64,000 nt of DNA, from positions 22,890,153 to 22,954,152 of the forward strand of contig NC_054703.1 of NCBI RefSeq assembly GCF_016097555.1, read 5' to 3'. The notes beneath the pieces were generated by a model that was not told the DNA's origin, did not search any database, and worked only from the letters and a program-made list of their open reading frames with translations. Source of the stretch: Gigantopelta aegis. Taxonomy: Eukaryota; Mollusca; Gastropoda; Neomphalida; Peltospiridae. Positions 22,401 to 31,650 of the stretch are shown here, piece after piece; the first letter of the stretch is position 1, and every line of letters starts with the position of its first letter. The position numbers and the translations under genes are program-made.

Positions 22401-23904
22401 TGTGCTCTGTTCCCTATATCTCATACCGTATGCCAAGTGATGACGTCACTACTATTAAAAAATATATTGTACTGTCATACAATATCGATCGACATACGTT
22501 TTCGATACTTTGTAACTGCATGTATCGCGAGATTATTCGATATTACGTCACTATCAGCCTGAACATAAATAACGAAGTGTTTTTTCTCTCAATATCAAAA
22601 ATGCTTCAAGTCAAGCTGCCAACTTTATGTTTTAATAATTATAATATCATAAATAGTGTGCATATTATCAGTTTTTTCGAAATGCAAAATTTTGGTACTA
22701 ATGATATGCCTCACATAGCGAAATCCAGGTATCACAAATCCCTGCAAAGCTATCATCTGCAACGCTGACATCTGACCTGCCAAAGTTAGAAGATATACCA
22801 CGTTTACTACAAATAAAGGTGGTTTGGTGGAATTAGATTTTTTGAAAATATATAGTTCTGTCAGGGCTTCTAGATTATGGTAGCCCCACTCCCATGGCTA
22901 ATAATATTCAATGTTGGGTTAGTAAATAACTATTTTTGCCATGCCCGACGGCTAGTGATTTTTTTTTTGGTCAAGTGTTGCAGTTTTGTAAATATGAATA
23001 TCCTGACCCCAACCCACCAATGTTAGTGTTTTTAAGCTCCATCTCCCTCTTTAGATGACATATCTGATTATTACTATTATTTAGTAAAATTGTATTAGTG
23101 GGCTAGTGAACTTTCAGTCGTGGCTAGTACATTTTTTAAATTACTGATCCCATGGCTAGAAGATTTTAAAAACATTCTAGAAGCCCTGCTTCTGTATCGC
23201 TGTACTTAAGGTGACAATCTGAATTTTGGTGCCGTTGATACGTATAACAAGATGATTAGACATTAACCTATGACGAAAACCTAATGTAAATATGTTTTCA
23301 GCGAACACTGTCTATTGGTCTGAAACTTATTCAATATTTTTTACGAGTTACAAACATTTTATGATTTTATTTTCAAAAGAAGATTTTGATGAAAATTACT
23401 GCATGGAGTATAGACCCTACAATACCATAATAAGGACAAAAATAGACAGCCAATGAAACTATCGAAAACATATGACGTTTGTGAAAATACAGCGGAAACA
23501 GCTGTACGAATTAGCAGCTATTTTTTTGGGGAGAAAAACATGGCGTTTATCAAACTTTATGAGAAATTATCAGTTTTTCACAATAAACTAATGTGACTTG
23601 AGAAAGGTAAAGTATTATTGTATGTACGAAGTATTGTTTTTATTATATTTTAATTTTTTGCTTATCGTATCGAAAACATATGACAGGATTATGATAAATA
23701 AAAGTGAAAGTAAACCAGCTGTTCAACAGTTAATCTGAAATCCGAGCTACCAGTAAATGAACTCCATCTGTTTTATGTTTTGAGATATGCCCTTGAAAGA
23801 TCCACACATGTATGGAAATGATCTACAAACCTTTCTCTATCAGAATGTGAAAATTTCGGATCCCACGAACGCGCACTTGCCGATACTGGTGTGGCCTGCG
23901 CCAT
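16462..23904 (-). CDS. SRP19: Signal recognition particle 19 kDa protein
   Basis: SRP19 binds the tips of helices 6 and 8 of SRP RNA and lets SRP54 assemble, so it serves co-translational targeting of secretory proteins; it acts in nucleolus and cytosol (family knowledge). Five exons on the minus strand splice in phase: 23831-23904, 21310-21385, 19127-19198, 18281-18392 and 16462-16598, giving 156 residues (human 144). Recognisable blocks, in order: WICIYPAYLNSRKT, NPSYAEIKDVCAAAGL, a VRGRIRVQLK segment, ETIPKLKTR, then a Gln-rich and a Lys/Gly-rich basic tail, all lining up with human SRP19. The ATG at 23904 has a good context (AAAATGG). All introns are GT-AG. The introns hold SINEs and MITEs but no exon is damaged. 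An intact housekeeping gene. Confidence 0.95.
16683..16947 (-). mobile_element. SINE of a separate family, reversed, in SRP19 intron 4
   Basis: On the minus strand the head reads GTACCGGCCTTGGTGGCACA with a B box near GGTTCGCAGCC. The 3' end reads CAGCGTGCTTGAACCTTAAT and then GGATATAAGCACG. Its tail differs from the other SINE families here. The 90-residue plus-strand frame is antisense to it. Confidence 0.75.
17030..17180 (+). repeat. Dispersed repeat fragment, AAGGGTCATAACTC type
   Basis: It holds two versions of CATAACTCT...CAAAAATGGATA about 80 bases apart. It is part of a dispersed non-coding repeat inside SRP19 intron 4; the boundaries are not clear. Confidence 0.4.
17805..18185 (-). 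mobile_element. MITE with GGGGTGTCGCAATACA end
   Basis: The left end (GTAGGGGTGTCGCAATACAC) is followed by ACGATATGATACG-type repeats. The right part (CAGTATTGCTATGCATTGGT...GCTATTCTGCAGTGAC) reappears reversed in the 231-bp units at 48371-49010. Lies in SRP19 intron 4. Confidence 0.55.
18760..18965 (-). mobile_element. SINE 3' part, reversed
   Basis: The reversed tail (ACACCACTAGAGCA, ATCATCGGCTATTGGATGTC) and central block (CTTTCATATGCATTTTCCC) are present. The head is replaced by the next element. Lies in SRP19 intron 3. Confidence 0.7.
18966..19092. mobile_element. Hairpin MITE beside SRP19 exon 3
   Basis: TGTTGTATTTTGTTTACATT on the left pairs perfectly with AATGTAAACAAAATACAACA on the right, and outer arms (CTGTCTAGACTG and CAGTCCAGACTG) extend the stem to about 50 bases. 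It ends about 35 bases downstream of the exon 3 donor. Confidence 0.75.
19570..19798 (-). mobile_element. SINE body and head, family A, reversed
   Basis: The reversed body (ACCTGCTACATTTTCCCC, CAGACAGAATAGCACATACC) and reversed head (CTGACCGTGCATCAAGCAAG, CTACTGGGC) are clear. The 3' tail is lost. Lies in SRP19 intron 2. Confidence 0.75.
20554..20658 (+). mobile_element. Small MITE, family M4, copy 1
   Basis: The left end GGTAGGACTTTCCTTTGACA and the reversed right end GGAAGGACTTTCCTTTGGCA match in 25 of 27 positions when extended through CTGTCAC. The interior holds GTTAGGGCTAG. A second copy is at 29826-29957. Confidence 0.8.
20853..20892. repeat. Perfect 18-bp stem hairpin
   Basis: TTTTTGACAGGGCGTACA, a four-base GGAT loop, and TGTACGCCCTGTCAAAAA. 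Weaker pairing (TGTTATG with CATAACTA) continues outside. It lies in SRP19 intron 2, and may be a tiny MITE end-to-end or a structured RNA. Confidence 0.85.
20968..21296. mobile_element. MITE with CAGGGCTCGACC ends
   Basis: The right end reversed is CCAGGGCTCGACCGTAGCAG; the left end is CTCAGGCCTTGACC. GTGGCCCACCGGGCTTCCTGG lies near the left end. The right end stops 14 bases from the SRP19 exon 2 donor at 21309. Confidence 0.6.
21521..21863 (+). mobile_element. MITE family M5, copy 1
   Basis: It starts CAAGGCTTCTGGATTATGG and ends TCTAGAAGCCCTG, inverted over about 13 bases. GGCTAGT motifs recur inside. Copy 2 is at 22862-23188, in the same orientation and also in SRP19 intron 1. Confidence 0.8.
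22862..23188 (+). mobile_element. MITE family M5, copy 2
   Basis: CAGGGCTTCTAGA at the left and TCTAGAAGCCCTG at the right are a perfect 13-base inverted pair. It aligns with copy 1 throughout. Confidence 0.85.
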
Positions 23905-24610
23905 TTTGTTTGTTGTTGGTGTAACTTTTGCTTTCGGATTTGGAGCTTCACAGCGAGAAGCGAAAGCTAGGTCTGTGCTACAAAATCTGCGATAGATCTT
24001 TGTTACACAATTTATTGCAAATCATGTTTTCATTAAATTTTGCTTTAACATTTAAAGACTACACCTTTAACTATATGCCCATAAATGATTATAGGAAATG
24101 ATTTTATCTACTAGTAGAAAATACATTTTTATTGGAGAATCTTTATCACAAACAGATGCTCACATATAACTTCTGATATAGCACCTTTAAGTGGTTGTAA
24201 GATTGTGTAAATTTCTACTGTATTTATATTGAATTTATATTCACTAAATATGCTGGTCAAAATGAATAATTTATGCTGCAATTCAAAATAATCAGTTATT
24301 TTGCAGTTTTAAATAAAAGTTTGTTTAAAGGAAACATGTCACGTAAACCATATTTGGCACCAACCATGTACAATTAATTATAAATTGAACCACCTAAAAA
24401 TTTTTTTTATAAAAAATTAATTACTTAAAATATCTCCATAAAAGAACCCCAGATACGAGCTCTTAGCGGAAATTGCCGATCTTTAATGAGCAGGGCAATC
24501 ACGAGGTCCGTGACGTCAGAGACGCGTCGCTTGATCTGACGCCTTACACTTAAAAGCATTAGTCCGTACCACTCATAAAGAATCTAAGACTTGCACAGCT
24601 TACCAAAACA
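23905..24610. other. Intergenic stretch upstream of SRP19
   Basis: It must hold the SRP19 5' UTR and promoter (minus strand) and the upstream region of the fragment at 24611 (plus strand). A TGACGTCA site lies near 24507. No TATA box is convincing. Confidence 0.45.
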
Positions 24611-24793
24611 ATGAGTGTTCGTTCGCAAAACGTTTTGCCGTATCAATATGAGCTGTTAGTAAATGAAGAAAGACACACATTTACTTACAACAGTGATACT
24701 GAAGAAAAAACGGATAGCAAGTCGGAGGGTGGAGAAACTGATGGTGCCAGACCAGACCGGTCGACCAATTTACAGCCCGGAGCCCGAAAGTAA
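24611..24793 (+). pseudogene. First-exon fragment, P2X7-like protein family
   Basis: The 60-residue frame starts MSVRSQNVLPYQYE and continues with an acidic Ser/Asp/Glu-rich stretch. A PYQYE-type start and acidic run are seen at the N-terminus of the large invertebrate family annotated as P2X purinoceptor 7-like, which shares only the cytosolic domain with the receptor (from memory, moderate certainty). The Cys-rich part that should follow is absent; the frame runs into repeat sequence shared with 25905-26060. The upstream 110 bases look like a promoter, with a CRE-like TGACGTCA. Probably a captured or abandoned first exon. Confidence 0.4.
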
Positions 24794-24905
24794 CCCGGAG
24801 ACAAAAACCAAAACTCGGATGCTAATGCCGAGGTGTATACTGTTCCATATTTAGCATAAAGATACACCTCGATATGATGTATTTAAATATGTAAAAAAAA
24901 TATAA
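24766..24905 (+). repeat. Shared repeat, copy 1 of an inverted pair
   Basis: It starts near TTTACAGCCCGGAGCCCGAA and includes GTAACCCGGAGACAAAAA, ATGCCGAGGTGTA, AAGATACACCTCG and ATGATGTATTTAAATATGT. The inverted copy is at 25905-26060 and a shorter one at 25741-25800. Confidence 0.75.
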
Positions 24906-25364
24906 ATGTAGGACAAAAAAAAATTGTTTTTTTTTTTTTTAGAAAATATCGCATTTTTTTTATGTTCGGGCTGTACATAATGAAATCTGTATGCACAGTG
25001 TAAACAACGCTCTAATTTACGACAAGGCGCTTCACTTTCATTAACCTGGCTTGTAAAAACAACATAAATGACTTGAGAGTATAATCAACTTTTAAACTAA
25101 ATATATTTCTATTTGCATCAATAGAACGAAATGGGGTTATAGTATTTTTCTCATCATAAAAAAAAGTAGCATATTATTAGGCCTATTGGTAGGGTGCGTT
25201 TAGAGTAAAAACGACCACTCACGATACCCAAGTGATAATTTTCTTTTCTTTGGTACTACGTAATGGTCAGTTTTGTAATTTTAGATGGGAAAGTCTACTT
25301 AATCAAGGGTTTTACAGCATTATTTACAGTAATGAAGCAGGGCGGCTGATAATGTCCATTAACA

Positions 25365-25625
25365 TTGTACTGTAGTCGCGACAGGTTACGCCACAATTAC
25401 CCTGTGATCTTAAAAAAAACTGGCACGTATTTTGTGCGTATGTCTAGACCGTGGGTAATCACTTACCTGGTCGATACCCCTGCAATTTACACCTGCCAAT
25501 CAGGAATCACATGTGCAGGCCACGGAAAGAAAGGACCAATTTCACACTCCGATTCTCAAGTCAGCCCGTGGATGAAACATAATAGTTATTTCGACACCGA
25601 CAGTAGTGGTTTATTTTTGTATTGA
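25365..25625 (+). other. Non-AT-rich segment with an 86-codon frame, unidentified
   Basis: The frame includes QVSPWMKHNSYFDTDSSG; a shorter echo (MHKSYFDTD) occurs at 26300-26329, upstream of the THAP fragment. The match may reflect shared upstream DNA of related genes and not a protein. I do not recognise a family. Confidence 0.3.
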
Positions 25626-25904
25626 ACTTCGTGTTGCTTTGGGGCTTCGGGCGATGAGGAACGTTTTTTGTGACGTATTCCGCCCGAAGATTAAAAAACA
25701 TTATTTAAAATTATTATTGTTTTCTACACATTTTTTTAAAAACATATTTAAATACATCGTACTGAGATGTATCCTCATGCCAAATCCCATGTTTGTATAT
25801 GCCATATTTAATTACTTATTGACGTTTCCTTCTTCGGACGGCGAATACAGATTTTGTTTATGTAGGCCTACAGCCCATACATGAAAAATCTTTTTTTTCC
25901 AAAA

Positions 25905-26060
25905 AATAATAAATAAAAAATTCTACATTTTTGTTTTAACATATATAAATACATCATGCTGAGGTGTATCTTTGTGCCAAATATGTACAATGTACACCTC
26001 GGCATTCGCAACAGAGTACTTTTTGTCTCCGGGTTACGTTCGGGCTCGGGGATAAATAAT
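25905..26060 (-). repeat. Shared repeat, copy 2 of an inverted pair
   Basis: On the minus strand it reads CCCGAGCCCGAACGTAACCC, then GAGACAAAAA, ATGCCGAGGTGTA and AAGATACACCTC, matching copy 1. It begins directly after the THAP-coding sequence. A third, shorter reversed copy is at 25741-25800 (CATATTTAAATACATCGTAC). Confidence 0.75.
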
Positions 26061-26218
26061 GACACCAAAGTACTATGCGGTGTTGGTGTCCAATCATTTC
26101 TTTTGCGATAAAATCCACGCGTCTTTCTTCGGATACAATCCTTTGGGAAAACCATAAAAGACAATCCCGATCGTTTAAACTGTTTATTTTTACACCCAAA
26201 GGCCGCACAGTACGGCAC
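26060..26218 (-). pseudogene. First-exon fragment encoding the start of a THAP zinc finger
   Basis: The minus-strand frame starts MPYCAAFGCKNKQFKRSG and continues to a VFPKD segment and RNDWTPTPHSTL. The C-x4-C pair, the F-P motif and the D-W-T-P-T-x-H-S end fit the first half of a THAP domain (a C2CH DNA-binding module). The second half (C-S-x-H-F and the final C..H region) is not here; a GTGTCA that could act as a donor follows HSTL, and then the shared repeat. Upstream, a TGACGTCA and CACTTCC lie near 26254-26265. THAP domains occur both in host regulators and in P-element-like transposases; I cannot tell which. Confidence 0.6.
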
Positions 26219-26914
26219 TATTGGACTGAAAAGATCGGGGGGGGGAAGGCGGCTCTGACGTCACTTCCCTTTTTTTTTTCCGAACGCTCACGAAGAAATA
26301 TGCATAAATCGTACTTTGATACTGATTAGCGTAATTTCTTCATTTTAAGTTAACTACACGTATTTTATTGTTATAAAGTTATTTGTATATTATTTTTATA
26401 TCATTTTTCTTTTAAAATGAGCTATAATATGGTCACGTGTCATGTTTCCTGTAAATGAAATTGACACACATCCATCAAAATGTGTTATAGTCTGTTCCAA
26501 TAAAGGTCACAAATATCCTGTTTACTGACATCTGTATTTGAATTTCAAGAGTAAACACCACCTTGTACATCAATGAGAGCCCAAACAAGTAAATGCTAAA
26601 TTAGGTAGAGTATCATTAAATAGGTATTTACAAAATATTTACAAAATATTTACTTGTCAGTTTAATATGAAAGAACTAATTGACGAAAATCATTTTTATT
26701 CTATTTCCGACATGACAACATCGTAGGTATTATCGCTTCAAATGTTGAAGAATGGTTTGCCTCTATTTGCTGTATTTAACCACTTACCTTTTAGTGTTTA
26801 ATATTTTTTTTATTTCTTCCTTAGTATAAAACATTTATAAAAAATAATCATAATACATTTTTTAGGGGGGGGGGGGTGCGGGCGGATATAATACCTTAGT
26901 TTATTATACAGCTA
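26219..26914. other. AT-rich stretch upstream of the THAP fragment
   Basis: A poly-G run lies near 26866-26876. A TGACGTCA site lies near 26254. No gene seen beyond the short echo noted at 26300-26329. Confidence 0.45.
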
Positions 26915-27096
26915 TCCAGGCCCGTAGCCAGCATGTTTTGCGGGGGGGGGTGGTGGGGGGGCGGGGGGGGGGGGGGGGAGATCGAAATTCAATGTTGACG
27001 GAACTCATCAAATGCGAACGCCGAAGGCCCGGAGCCGTACACGGACGGGGGGGGGGGGGGGGGGGGGTCCCTATATATATATATATATATATATAT

Positions 27097-27637
27097 CAGT
27101 GTTCTCGCTGCTTCTTTCACGTTCCCCGCCCTCCTTTATTTTTGAGCGCCCTCCTTTATTTTTGAGCGCCCCTCTTTATTTTCCAGCACCTATCTCCGCT
27201 ATTTCCAAATGCACTTTTTTCCCACACAAAAAACAACGATCAGTCTGCACACTGGACATCAAAGGAAACAAGCCGCGTTGTGTACGAAAAAGCAATTGAC
27301 GAAACATTTACGATAGTTACCGTAACGTAATTTAACAGTATTTTTAACAGCCTCTATTTTGTCCAATATCTGTATCCATTTGTATGTTTGATAGACACAA
27401 TAAAAGTTATATTTTATGTAAGCAAAGAAAACATTTTATTTTTTTACGGATTCGGCAATCTCCGATTGAAAAAACCCCTCTTATTTGGCGCCAAATTTGT
27501 CAAGTGATCAGAACGGTCATTCTGTCTTTTGCTTTTCGTTTATTGGTGTTTTTGTTTTGTTTTTTGTTTTTGTTTTTCTGGAAGGGTGTGGTGCCGACCG
27601 CCCGCCCTCCTTTAATTTTCACCCAGCGAGAACACTG
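27097..27637. mobile_element. Nested element with CAGTGTTCTCGCTG ends
   Basis: The 14-base inverted ends are perfect. They are flanked by (TA)n on both sides, fitting an 8-base duplication of a TA tract (hAT-like, inference). CGCCCTCCTTTA occurs three times in direct orientation inside. The 142-residue frame over it is not coding. Confidence 0.75.
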
Positions 27638-27639
27638 TA

Positions 27640-27643
27640 TATA

Positions 27644-27679
<36 letters not shown>

Positions 27680-27749
27680 TGTATGTATGTATGTATGTAT
27701 GTATGTATGTATGTATATATATCTATATATCTATATATCTATCTATCTA

Positions 27750-27806
<57 letters not shown>

Positions 27807-27830
27807 AGATAGATTTATTTATTTATTTAT
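27640..27830 (+). repeat. Compound microsatellite
   Basis: (TA)n, (TGTA)n, (TATC)n and (GTGTAT)n follow each other. The Tyr/Met/Cys/Val-rich frames here are artefacts. Confidence 0.95.
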
Positions 27831-27831
27831 A

Positions 27832-28085
27832 CAGGGTTTCTGCCAGAGTAAAATGGCTTTGGCGCCATACCCAAATTAGATGTTTGCAGATTATTATTAT
27901 TATTATTTTTGTTTAACCTTTTTGACAAAATTAATTAATCTTATCATTACTGTATGCTTTTTTAACCCTAACCCTAACCCTAACCCATTTTCTTTCTGGG
28001 GGAGATCCCCCATACCCCTGTTGACTATGGTTGAAATCAATTCCATTGTGCCATATCCAAAAATTTCTTTCTGGCAGAAACACTG
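27832..28085. mobile_element. Nested MITE carrying a telomere-like motif
   Basis: CAGGGTTTCTGCCAGAG and the reversed right end CAGTGTTTCTGCCAGAA are inverted (15 of 17). The interior holds AACCCTAACCCTAACCC at 27964-27986, nearly four units of the TTAGGG telomere repeat. Confidence 0.75.
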
Positions 28086-28154
28086 ATATAGAACCCCTTG
28101 CCAAACAATGAAATATCTTAAAATGTCGCTGAAATAAAAGTGTTATCAGTCACT

Positions 28155-28222
28155 CAGTGACGATAACACATTTTAGAGTGAAAATTTAACTATTTCACTC
28201 AAAAAATGTGTTATCGTCACTG
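28155..28222. repeat. Hairpin, about 30-bp stem
   Basis: CAGTGACGATAACACATTTT pairs with AAAATGTGTTATCGTCACTG, with GAGTGAAA and TTTCACTC continuing the stem around a 9-base loop. Confidence 0.8.
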
Positions 28223-28504
28223 TAAAAAGTTTTATCTTCACTGTAAGAAGGCCAGAACTATTTTGAAGCTTGCATTTTAAAAATAAAGGTAAATTGCCAA
28301 AAGTTATATAATAAATAGAAAATTTCATGTTTTTTGTCAAATATGATTTATATCTCATCTTATGAAGTTTACAACCATATCACACTCGTCGAGCTATCCT
28401 CTATGTATCAACTGCGTGCAAAACTGTCATCATTACATCATGTGACCTTCACTTAATTAAATTGTGTATATACTCTTCAAAGAAAGAAAGCACAGTTTGA
28501 ATCT

Positions 28505-28893
28505 TTAAAGGGACTTTCCTGAGTTTGCTGCAATTTTTAAGATGTTATCGACTAACAGATACTTTTTAACGATTGTAATTACATATCAAATATATTTTTA
28601 TGCATAAAATATTAGTGGCTGTACATTAAATGTGTTTCTGATCTTTCTAATTTGTACAAGGTTAAATTTCATTTTATTTTCTAAAACAAATATTTTTTCG
28701 TACGTACGAAATTATTTGAAGACAAACTGGGTTTGGGCTTCTTACAAATATTGAGATGACCAAAAACACATTGAATATACAGACACTGATATTCTAAACA
28801 AGAAACTATATTTAATATGTAAGTTTAATCAAGGAAATATTTTATTAGTCGGAAACATCTTACAATGTAGCAAACTCAGGAATGTCCCTTTAA
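28505..28893. mobile_element. MITE with TTAAAGGGACTTTCC ends
   Basis: The left end TTAAAGGGACTTTCCTGAGT and reversed right end TTAAAGGGACATTCCTGAGT match almost fully, and TTGCT continues both. It shares only the outermost TTAAAGGGAC with family M2. Confidence 0.85.
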
Positions 28894-29292
28894 CGATATT
28901 TACATGCATTTGTGTCTGACCAAAAAATAAGAACAAATAGCTGCAGTTAATCTATGCTTCCACTCTAATCTGTAAACTCACTAATAAAAGTAATATTGTT
29001 ACGTGATATGTTGTCAGTTTAGACTCTGTTGACTTTCTGAAGACCTTTATGTATCTATTATCTTGTAATAAAATGCATTTTTGATCTATGCCTTTCTCTT
29101 TTTAAATCGTATATAATAGGCCTACATTATTATTTAACCATACCGCTATAACTGATTTGGTGACTGAGGAGCCCGACGGGTAGCAAACCCGCCTACGTTG
29201 TCCCGGTCATTTGGGGACAAGGACTATTATATGTAAAATTCGATTTAAAAAAAAAAAAAAGTCATTTGAGCGTGACTCTCAATCCCGATTCT

Positions 29293-29293
29293 C

Positions 29294-29355
<62 letters not shown>
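29293..29355 (+). repeat. Poly-C run, about 60 bases
   Basis: One uninterrupted C run just inside the right end of the 2.46 kb element. Matching G runs lie inside the left end near 26941-26979 and 27046-27067. Confidence 0.95.
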
Positions 29356-29357
<2 letters not shown>

Positions 29358-29729
29358 CTACGGGCCTGGATATCCATGAGTTTATTCCTAGTACTTTTCT
29401 GAGCTTTTGCCTCAAAGTGACTGAATGCTCTGATAACTGGGGAGTCGATGGCGAATTAAACCCACCGACAAAAGTAACAAGTCTTTTTGTTTTCCTACGC
29501 GTTGTGAAGTCGATTTGATACCGGGGGTTGGTCGAAAGTAAATCTTGCAAAAGAAAATGAAATAGTTATTGATGATGTCAAGCCAGTAAACAGTTATAGC
29601 GAATGACTAAATCTTCAGTGGTTATCGGTTAGTTACCACGATGATACTTTCATGAATTTTCATAGACTGGAGCCTGGAGGTAAACCTTTAAAAGTTTTGT
29701 TTTGGGCTACCGTAAATCCTGAAAAGGTT

Positions 29730-30540
29730 ATTTAGGTCAAAACTGCCCCAGGATGAAACGGTCCTGAATATGCAAGTCAAAATGGCCAAAGAAAAAAAAG
29801 AAGTCAAAACGGCCAAAGAAAAACGGGAAGGACTTTTTTTTGGCACCGTCACTAACCCTAACCCTAATTCTACTTAATAAGTAACTTATGCAAGTTATGG
29901 TAAGTATTTTATTTATAATGTTCTTTACATGTGACAGTGCCAAAGGAAAGTCCTACCAAAAAGAAGTTAAAAGGGTACCATGGCATAACACAGAATTAAT
30001 TCTCATTACTAATAATGTTAACCGATATAAGCAATATAACACAGGCCGTCCAAAAAGATCTGTATAAAAACAGCGGTATCATTGGTAACACTTTATTACA
30101 CGTTTTTAAAAGAAACTATCACAATATGAATATCATTTTATTACACTAATTTACCACATAAATGGGCCCTAATAATAATTTTTTAAAAAACCAAACACAC
30201 ACAACAGCTCATTATAAAAAATGTTTTGCCTATAACGGCGAATGACTTAATATTCCAAATCCCCCGCCCCTTTTGAAATAAATACTAGTATTAAAAATTT
30301 ACCCCATAACATTAACTCTACCCTGGGTCAGGCCACTGGTCATACCAGCTCAATGAGCTACGAGGCAATACCGTTTATCTTGCACGAGTGAACTGATGTT
30401 GTCCTTCTCGGTCCTTTGGCTTTTACACTTTGGCCGTTTTGACTTTTCTTAAGGGCCATTTCGACTTTTACACTTTGGCCGTTTTGACATTTTTAGGACC
30501 ATTTTGACCAATTATTGTTAGGGCCATTTTGTACTGGGGC
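29730..30540. mobile_element. Possible element with GGCCAAAG-type inverted ends
   Basis: GTCAAAACGGCCAAAG and GTCAAAATGGCCAAAG repeats near 29780-29830 are mirrored by CTTTGGCCGTTTTGAC repeats near 30420-30490, with CCCCAG near both outer edges. The M4 element at 29826 lies inside. 29371-29729 holds no recognised feature. Confidence 0.45.
29826..29957 (+). mobile_element. Small MITE, family M4, copy 2
   Basis: It starts GGAAGGACTTTTTTTTGGCA and ends AGGAAAGTCCTACC. Just inside the left end is CACTAACCCTAACCCTAAT, again a telomere-like run. Confidence 0.75.
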
Positions 30541-30758
30541 TGTTATATATGACTACGATTCCTTGAAAAGAAGCCCAGACTTCTATTATTGTTTGTATGG
30601 TTTGTTTTTCTTGGTTTGTTTTTATGCAACTCTTGAGAGTCGCGGCCACTATTCTGAGTATTTAATGCTGACGTCTTTTTTTTCTTCTTTTTAGTCATAT
30701 TTTCTGGCATATTTGTGATATAAAATCATCTTCTGTATTAATCTGAGTACTAGTACTC
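30541..30758. other. Unremarkable AT-rich sequence
   Basis: No gene, repeat or element recognised between the preceding element and the SINE. Confidence 0.4.
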
Positions 30759-31085
30759 AAGCGGGATTTAGCTCAGTCGGTTGCGTGCTTGCTTGAGGTG
30801 CTTGCGTCTTGGGATCGAACCACCTCGGTGGATCCATTCAGATTATTTGGGGTTTTTTTATCGTTCCAACCAGTGCACCAAAACTGGACAGCTGCTGTGG
30901 TATGTACTTTCCTGTCAGTGGGAAAGTGCACATAAAAGATCCCTTGCTGCATTAGGAAAAATGTAGCAGGTTTCCTCTGTTGACTACGAGTCATAATTAT
31001 CACATGTTTGACATCCAATAGCCAATGATTAATTAATCAGTGTGCTCTAGTGGTGTCGTTAAACAAAAACAAACTTCCTAAACTT
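30759..31085 (+). mobile_element. Full-length composite SINE, family C
   Basis: The head is GGGATTTAGCTCAGTCGGTT with B box GGGATCGAACCACC, then GGATCCATTCAGATTATTTG, CCAACCAGTGCACC, a central block with GCATTAGGAAAAATG, and the CTCTAGTGGTGTCGTTAAAC tail. Other family C copies: 37971-38217, 50200-50355 and reversed 48010-48222. Confidence 0.9.
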
Positions 31086-31650
31086 CAGATTACTCGGGCT
31101 ACCTAGTCTTACCTCGGTGAAAAAATAAAAATCCTTTTTTTCCGCAGGTTTTCATAATGTAATGAGAGTGATGGATAGCCATACAGTATTACAGTACTAG
31201 TTAGCATAAAAGCCTTTAATATACAGAAGCTTAAGTATGTCGGGCATCTATTCAAGGCAGTCCTCTATTTAAGGATTTATGGTATGTTTCAAACCCAGAG
31301 AAAAAACAAAAGTAATTATGTACACTTGTTGGTGGGATTTGGGGAACTAATCATTTACCGCACAGATTCCCCCAAACAACAACAGTATTACAGGGCTAGC
31401 TCTGGCACTTGCCAAATAATTGATATTTTATTACATTTACAATATATCTATGTTTTTGAAGTTTTAATAGTTAATAACTAAGGATTAGACGAGGGTTGGA
31501 GGCACCTGGCTGTGGTTTCTGGTTTCCATTAATATGTCCTTACTCTGTCGGCAAAATCACAAAACAAAAAGTCTATTAGCTAATAATGCAGCCTAACATA
31601 ATTCACCATTACAGTGTTTAGCAAATTTTTTTTTTTTTAAATTCTGATTA

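Larger units (their letters stand above)
26915..29370. mobile_element. 2.46 kb composite DNA element with TA duplication
   Basis: The left end TCCAGGCCCGTAGCCAG and the reversed right end TCCAGGCCCGTAGCCGG match in 16 of 17 positions and are flanked by TA on both sides. Each end runs into a long G or C run. The interior holds no transposase but at least three other inverted-end elements (27097-27637, 27832-28085, 28505-28893), a hairpin and microsatellites, so it is a nested, non-autonomous DNA transposon of Tc1/mariner-like target choice (inference from TA). Confidence 0.65.

Noticed and set aside
22373-22768. 131-residue plus-strand frame
   Set aside because: It is AT-rich, lies in SRP19 intron 1, and resembles no family.
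27384-27879. Frames rich in Met-Tyr-Val-Cys
   Set aside because: They translate TATG/GTAT microsatellites.
27964-27986. Former chromosome end or fusion point
   Set aside because: The motif is short and lies inside a MITE; a second run lies inside another MITE.
29211-29550. Poly-Pro and poly-Gly frames
   Set aside because: They translate the 60-base C run.
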